From positions 1 through 10,000 of the forward strand of contig JAIWNO010000176.1 of assembly GCA_020216785.1 (NCBI GenBank): a stretch of 10,000 nt of DNA, written 5' to 3'. The notes under the pieces were generated by a model. The model was not told where the DNA came from and did no database searches. It was given only the letters and a program-made list of their open reading frames with translations. The DNA comes from Desulfomonile sp. (GTDB taxonomy: Bacteria > Desulfobacterota > Desulfomonilia > Desulfomonilales > Desulfomonilaceae). Both the position numbers and the translations under genes were made by a program. Shown one piece after another: positions 7,272 to 10,000 of the stretch; position 1 is the first letter of the stretch, and each line of letters starts with the position of its first letter.

Positions 7272-7284
7272 ACACGGACCGTGT
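7272..7284. promoter_or_regulatory. Perfect 13-base dyad upstream of cstA
   Basis: The sequence ACACGGACCGTGT is a perfect inverted repeat of 6-base arms around a central A. One unpaired base is too short for a hairpin loop, so a DNA-binding dimer site is the likelier reading. It lies about 77 bases downstream of the predicted cstA transcription start, where a bound repressor could block elongation. It does not match the CRP or FNR consensus. Confidence 0.3.
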
Positions 7285-7367
7285 TACCCCTCGCCCGGAC
7301 CTCCTATTTCCGCGCCTACGCGAGTCACTATCCGCGTGAAAATTACACACGAATTTAAGTGTATCCC

Positions 7368-7396
7368 ACCATAGGACGCGCTCTATCCCCTGTCAA
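7368..7396 (-). promoter_or_regulatory. Sigma70-type promoter candidate for cstA
   Basis: Read on the minus strand, a consensus -35 box TTGACA (7396-7391) is followed after exactly 17 bases by TATGGT (7373-7368), which matches 4 of 6 at -10. Transcription would start near 7361, giving a leader of about 235 bases before the cstA ATG at 7125. This is the best promoter match I found in the window. Confidence 0.55.
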
Positions 7397-7615
7397 GCTC
7401 TTTTTGACCTCGTGCTTAACGTTCTGAGCGCCTGGAACAGCCGCGGAAAGCAGGGCGATTTTGGGGAAGCGCAATATCCGGAAAAGGACTACCGTAAACG
7501 GCCGCTAGAATCAGAGCCGTCTTAAGGTTCGACCTTGGTATGAAATTATGGCACGATTCTCACGTGCTGGAATAGCAGTTGTCAAAAGTTCTGACTGAAT
7601 CGCAGGCCTTGGGAT
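7397..7615. other. Non-coding stretch with no convincing gene
   Basis: This is part of the 765-base gap between cstA and the TRAP binding protein gene. Short frames here have biased, non-protein-like composition and no ribosome site. It contains small dyads: AAGGT-TCG-ACCTT (7524-7536), and GCACG (7551-7555) with CGTGC (7563-7567). I see no tRNA, rRNA or insertion-sequence features. Upstream promoter contacts for cstA or a decayed gene are both possible. Confidence 0.5.
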
Positions 7616-7690
7616 GGGTGTCGGGATGTCCCGTGAACGAAGATTCGACGGCCTTGCGTCGCTCGAAGTGAACGGGTCCTCCCGACACCC
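7616..7690. repeat. 75-base nested inverted repeat (possible structured RNA)
   Basis: An 11-base perfect inverted repeat, GGGTGTCGGGA (7616-7626) with TCCCGACACCC (7680-7690), encloses a second one, CCCGT (7630-7634) with ACGGG (7672-7676). That encloses a third, CGACG (7646-7650) with CGTCG (7657-7661), around a 6-base loop. All three stems are nested, so one long interrupted hairpin could form on either strand. It is not a tRNA: the outer stem is 11 pairs and there is no D/T-arm arrangement. It also lacks the conserved SRP RNA core. Candidates are a small RNA, a REP-like or short mobile element, or a barrier after the TRAP gene. Confidence 0.6.
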
Positions 7691-7774
7691 TGGAGAAATC
7701 AATCGGAAATTATTTTTGGCAACTGCTATAGATCAATTCAGAAATGTCTTTACATGGTCGTTTCAGCTGCCTCG

Positions 7775-7804
7775 GGTAAGAACAGGTCTGAAACCCGCCC
7801 CAAC
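7775..7804. repeat. Decayed palindrome of possible dispersed-repeat type
   Basis: The right arm ACCCGCCCC (7793-7801) faces a left arm AGAACAGGT (7779-7787) across CTGAA. The left arm differs from the perfect complement at four positions, every one an A where G would pair. The whole resembles GC-rich palindromes around a '(G/C)-rich GGTTTCAAACC' core that recur in intergenic DNA of several bacterial genomes. That likeness is from memory and was not searched. Confidence 0.32.
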
Positions 7805-7849
7805 AAGGACATCGGAAGAGGCATCGAACTTAACGGATGTTCGGGCCAG

Positions 7850-7881
7850 GCCCCAAGGAGCTCGCGGATACTCCTTGAGGC
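7850..7881 (-). terminator. Hairpin after the TRAP binding protein gene
   Basis: CAAGGAG (7854-7860) pairs perfectly with CTCCTTG (7871-7877) around a 10-base loop. GCC (7850-7852) and GGC (7879-7881) extend the stem across one C-A mismatch. It begins 9 bases after the TAA on the minus strand, where a terminator is expected, but no T-tract follows. It may instead be a stem protecting the 3' end of the message. Confidence 0.42.
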
Positions 7882-7890
7882 ACCGTTCAC

Positions 7891-8922
7891 TTACTTCTTA
7901 TATTTTTTGAATTCCTCTTTGAGGAATGCCACCGCTTCTTCGCCGGGAAGCCCTTTTGCCTTCATCTCCTTGATATATGCCTCAATGAGAGGTTGGGAGG
8001 CTTTTTCGTACCACCGCGCTTCTTCCTCAGGACTCAAGGAGAGGATTTTTACCCCTCTCTTTTCGACGAATTCCTTGCCGGCCGCTTCCGTTTCTGTCCA
8101 CATCTTGTCGTATTTTTCGATATACTCAGGGGTCATCTCCTCAATGATCTTCTGGATATCAGGAGGAAGCGAATTAAACCTTTGCTTGTTCATCACCACG
8201 ACAAATGCAGCGGACCAAGCGGATTCCCGGTTTTCCGTCGAATATTTTATGTGCTCTCCCGTTCGGAAGCCTTGCAATGGTTCATACTGAGACATCAACC
8301 CATCTACAACCCCCTTGGAGAGGGCGTCATAGACTTCGGGCATGGGCATGGCCACGGCCGCGCCGCCGAGCAAGCCGACAAACTTGGCATTCGAGCCGTA
8401 GCACCGCAGTTTCATCCCCTGGATGTCCTCCAGTTTGGTGATGGGCTTCGTTCTCGAGTGAAGGAACCCGCCGGGACCCTGGTGAGCCCACAGGACTTTT
8501 ACATCGTCAAATTCTTTTGGCTTGAATTTCTTGAAAAATTCGTTAACGATCTTGGTGGGGCCGGGACCGACGGGCCAACCCATCGGGAGGTCAAGTACCT
8601 GACAAAACGGGAATCTTCCCATTGTATAGCCCAAGACACAGTTGCTCACATCCACAATACCTTTGACTGTGGCATCGTACGACTGCGCGGCCGGCACAAG
8701 CGTCCCGGCGCTGAAGTAATTCACTTTCACCCTGCCGCCGGACCGCTGTTCCAAGTCTTTGCCCCACTGCTGCAAATTGAGATCCTGCTGACTCCCCACA
8801 GGGAACCAGTTGCTCACTTTCAATGTGATGACCTTATCTTGGGCCATGCCGACCGTTGTGCCGGTGCAAATCAGGGCAAGAACCAAGAGTACCAAAAGAT
8901 GGATACCGAGTAACCGTTTCAT
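7891..8922 (-). CDS. TRAP transporter substrate-binding protein, DctP family
   Basis: The product is a 343-residue periplasmic solute-binding protein. ATG at 8922 is preceded by GGAGGAGG with 9 bases between. Residues 1-27 form a signal peptide: MKR, a Leu/Val-rich core and cleavage probably after VGMA. The mature protein opens with VITLKVSNWFPVGSQ, typical of DctP. KLRCYG (171-176) contains the conserved Arg173 that in TRAP binding proteins pairs with the substrate carboxylate. PMPEVYDALSKGVVDG (193-208) is the family's conserved loop. Length is usual for the family. No dctQ or dctM membrane genes follow within the window, so the permease is encoded elsewhere or outside the window. It lies 86 bases after an acyl-CoA ligase gene on the same strand, so a carboxylic acid that is later CoA-activated is a reasonable ligand; this is inference. 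Confidence 0.93.
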   Translation of the reverse strand: MKRLLGIHLLVLLVLALICTGTTVGMAQDKVITLKVSNWFPVGSQQDLNLQQWGKDLEQRSGGRVKVNYFSAGTLVPAAQSYDATVKGIVDVSNCVLGYTMGRFPFCQVLDLPMGWPVGPGPTKIVNEFFKKFKPKEFDDVKVLWAHQGPGGFLHSRTKPITKLEDIQGMKLRCYGSNAKFVGLLGGAAVAMPMPEVYDALSKGVVDGLMSQYEPLQGFRTGEHIKYSTENRESAWSAAFVVVMNKQRFNSLPPDIQKIIEEMTPEYIEKYDKMWTETEAAGKEFVEKRGVKILSLSPEEEARWYEKASQPLIEAYIKEMKAKGLPGEEAVAFLKEEFKKYKK

Positions 8923-8953
8923 AATTCCAGTCCTCCTCCACTTTTCTTATTCC

Positions 8954-8971
8954 GTGGCACGAGAATGCCAC
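8954..8971 (-). promoter_or_regulatory. Dyad between the ligase and TRAP genes, overlapping a weak promoter candidate
   Basis: GTGGCA (8954-8959) and TGCCAC (8966-8971) form a perfect 6-base inverted repeat around 6 bases, in the 86-base gap before the TRAP gene. On the minus strand TTGAAC (8993-8988) and TGGCAT (8970-8965) are 17 bases apart, a weak sigma70 match whose -10 box overlaps the dyad. It could be an operator, or a stem limiting read-through from the ligase gene. Confidence 0.33.
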
Positions 8972-9008
8972 TACGCGAATCCTCTTTGTTCAACCAGCTG
9001 TGCGCACC

Positions 9009-10000
9009 TTATTCAGTCCTCGGGGTATCGATTTGCTGTGAAATCTCGCCGTTTCTCTCCTCGCGGAGCTTACGCTTGAGGACCTTGCCGGCAGGGCTCT
9101 TCGGCAGAGAGTCAACGAACTCAATTGTCTTCGGTGTCTTGTACCCGGCGATCCTGCTCTTGCAAAAAGCAATCAGTTCCTGCGCCGACACAGTTTCAGG
9201 CTCAACAGGAACGACGACCGCGTGGACCCGCTCAACCCAATAGGGGTCCGGGAGACCGATAACGGCTGCCTCCTTCACGGCAGGATGCTGGTAAAGGACT
9301 TCTTCCACTTCTCGGGGATATACGTTCTCACCGCCGGAAATGATCATGTCCTTTTTTCTGTCCGCAATATAGAGGTAGCCATGCTTGTCGTAGTAACCCA
9401 TATCCCCGGTGTGGGTCCAACCAACCCGAACGGCGTCTTTGGTTTCATCGGGTCTGCGCCAGTACTCGACCATGGTATTTCCCCGGACGACGATCTCTCC
9501 AATCTCGCCCGGCGCCAGGTCCGCTCCGAGTTCATCAACCACACGAACCTGTACGCCAAGGTTCGGACGTCCGCATGAGTAGAGCACCTTGAGTTCGTCC
9601 GGCGAATCCCCGTTCGTCCGGTGCTCATCGATTCGCAAGCAACACACGTTCGGTCCGGTTTCCGTGCTGCCGTATCCCTGAGCAAATACGGGGCCGAGTT
9701 CTTGCAGTCCCCGCTTGAGCAGCTCCACCGGCATCGGCGAGGCAGCATAAAAGACGCGCTTCAGACTACCGAGGTCATAATCCACGAAATCAGACACCGA
9801 AAAGAAGGCTGTAAGATGAGTGGGAACGATATGGATATCCGTGATATTTTCGTCCTGGACCGCTCTCAACGTTGCGGCAGCGTCGAATGACTTCATGATC
9901 ACGTGGCTTGCACCGACATAGAAGTAGCTCCAAAAGACCTTGGCGCCTCCAATATGAAAAAAAGGCATGATCATAAGAAACCGACTCGACGGCTGGATCC
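9009..10000 (-). CDS. AMP-forming acyl-CoA synthetase (ligase), C-terminal part
   Basis: This frame is open through the window end, with visible codons continuing upstream of the Met at 9974, so the 5' part lies outside. The enzyme activates a carboxylic acid through an acyl-adenylate to a CoA thioester in the cytoplasm. Counting from the Met at 9974: MPFFHIGG (3-10) is the usual mid-domain motif, GYGSTETGP (100-108) is the A5 adenine-site motif, and THTGD (187-191) holds the ATP-ribose Asp. DRKKDMIISGGENVYP (205-220) is the hinge and A8 region. PKSPAGKVLKR (291-301) holds the catalytic Lys297. All key residues in the visible part are intact. The chain-length or aromatic preference cannot be judged without the N-terminal pocket. 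It is followed after 86 bases by a TRAP substrate-binding protein gene, suggesting uptake and activation of an acid. Confidence 0.92.
   Translation of the reverse strand, partial: IQPSSRFLMIMPFFHIGGAKVFWSYFYVGASHVIMKSFDAAATLRAVQDENITDIHIVPTHLTAFFSVSDFVDYDLGSLKRVFYAASPMPVELLKRGLQELGPVFAQGYGSTETGPNVCCLRIDEHRTNGDSPDELKVLYSCGRPNLGVQVRVVDELGADLAPGEIGEIVVRGNTMVEYWRRPDETKDAVRVGWTHTGDMGYYDKHGYLYIADRKKDMIISGGENVYPREVEEVLYQHPAVKEAAVIGLPDPYWVERVHAVVVPVEPETVSAQELIAFCKSRIAGYKTPKTIEFVDSLPKSPAGKVLKRKLREERNGEISQQIDTPRTE

Noticed and set aside
7334..7349. CRP-like site near the cstA promoter (TGTGTAATTTTCACGC on the minus strand)
   Set aside because: The half-sites are one base too close together and the inner A/T positions do not match the consensus.
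7549..7567. Sigma54 promoter beginning TGGCACG
   Set aside because: The required TTGC-type -12 element is missing at the right spacing (TCAC is there instead), and no plus-strand gene follows.
7616..7690. tRNA or SRP RNA at the 75-base inverted repeat
   Set aside because: The outer stem is 11 pairs, there is no cloverleaf arm order, and the conserved GGAAGGAAGCAG-type SRP core is absent.
7614..7910. 98-residue plus-strand frame in the cstA-dctP gap
   Set aside because: It runs through the nested inverted repeat, the decayed palindrome and the dctP 3' end, has no ribosome site, and its sequence looks like translated repeat DNA.
7993..8913. 306-residue plus-strand frame opposite the TRAP binding protein
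   Set aside because: It is the antisense shadow of a gene with clear family motifs and a signal peptide, and it shows no recognisable domain.

Overview
The window is protein-dense, with a GC content that looks moderately high by eye. It suggests an anaerobic deltaproteobacterium-like organism (Desulfobacterota, for example a sulfate reducer or syntroph). The grounds are the combination of a DctP-type TRAP binding protein beside an AMP-forming acyl-CoA ligase, a short CstA-type transporter, a Cache-type membrane receptor and tandem ArsA-like ATPases. This placement is an inference from gene content and protein style, not from a marker gene.

Layout. Positions 1-986 (minus) hold the N-terminal part of a membrane receptor, probably a methyl-accepting chemotaxis protein, cut by the window start. 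A divergent 298-base gap follows, then a plus-strand MFS permease (1285-2562), the only plus-strand gene. A convergent 222-base gap with two strong hairpins separates it from a minus-strand cluster. Read in its own direction the cluster is a small hydrophobic protein (5160-4891), ArsA-like ATPase 1 (4770-3793) and ArsA-like ATPase 2 (3774-2785). Upstream of it, also on the minus strand, are cstA (7125-5440, with a terminator-like hairpin after it), a 765-base non-coding stretch, an orphan TRAP substrate-binding protein (8922-7891) and the C-terminal two thirds or so of an acyl-CoA ligase (10000-9009, cut by the window end).

How the genes may work together. The ligase and TRAP binding protein fit capture and CoA activation of a carboxylic acid. 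CstA fits uptake of pyruvate, another small acid or peptides. The most interesting part is the small protein plus two ArsA/Get3-like ATPases. Both ATPases keep the deviant Walker A motif, but each has lost different parts of the other nucleotide-handling motifs. ATPase 2 has Asn where the family has the catalytic switch-I Asp (yeast Get3 D57). ATPase 1 has lost the DTAPT part of the DTAPTGH motif, while ATPase 2 keeps DTAPT and has lost GH. Neither shows an obvious arsenite site, and no arsB or arsR is present. This looks like an asymmetric ATPase pair of unknown cargo, possibly working with the adjacent small membrane-associated protein.

Non-coding signals include a good sigma70-type promoter for cstA (TTGACA-N17-TATGGT), a dyad-rich cstA leader, three copies of an 8-base element spaced exactly 17 bases apart before the small-protein/ATPase operon, and a 75-base nested inverted repeat in the 765-base gap.
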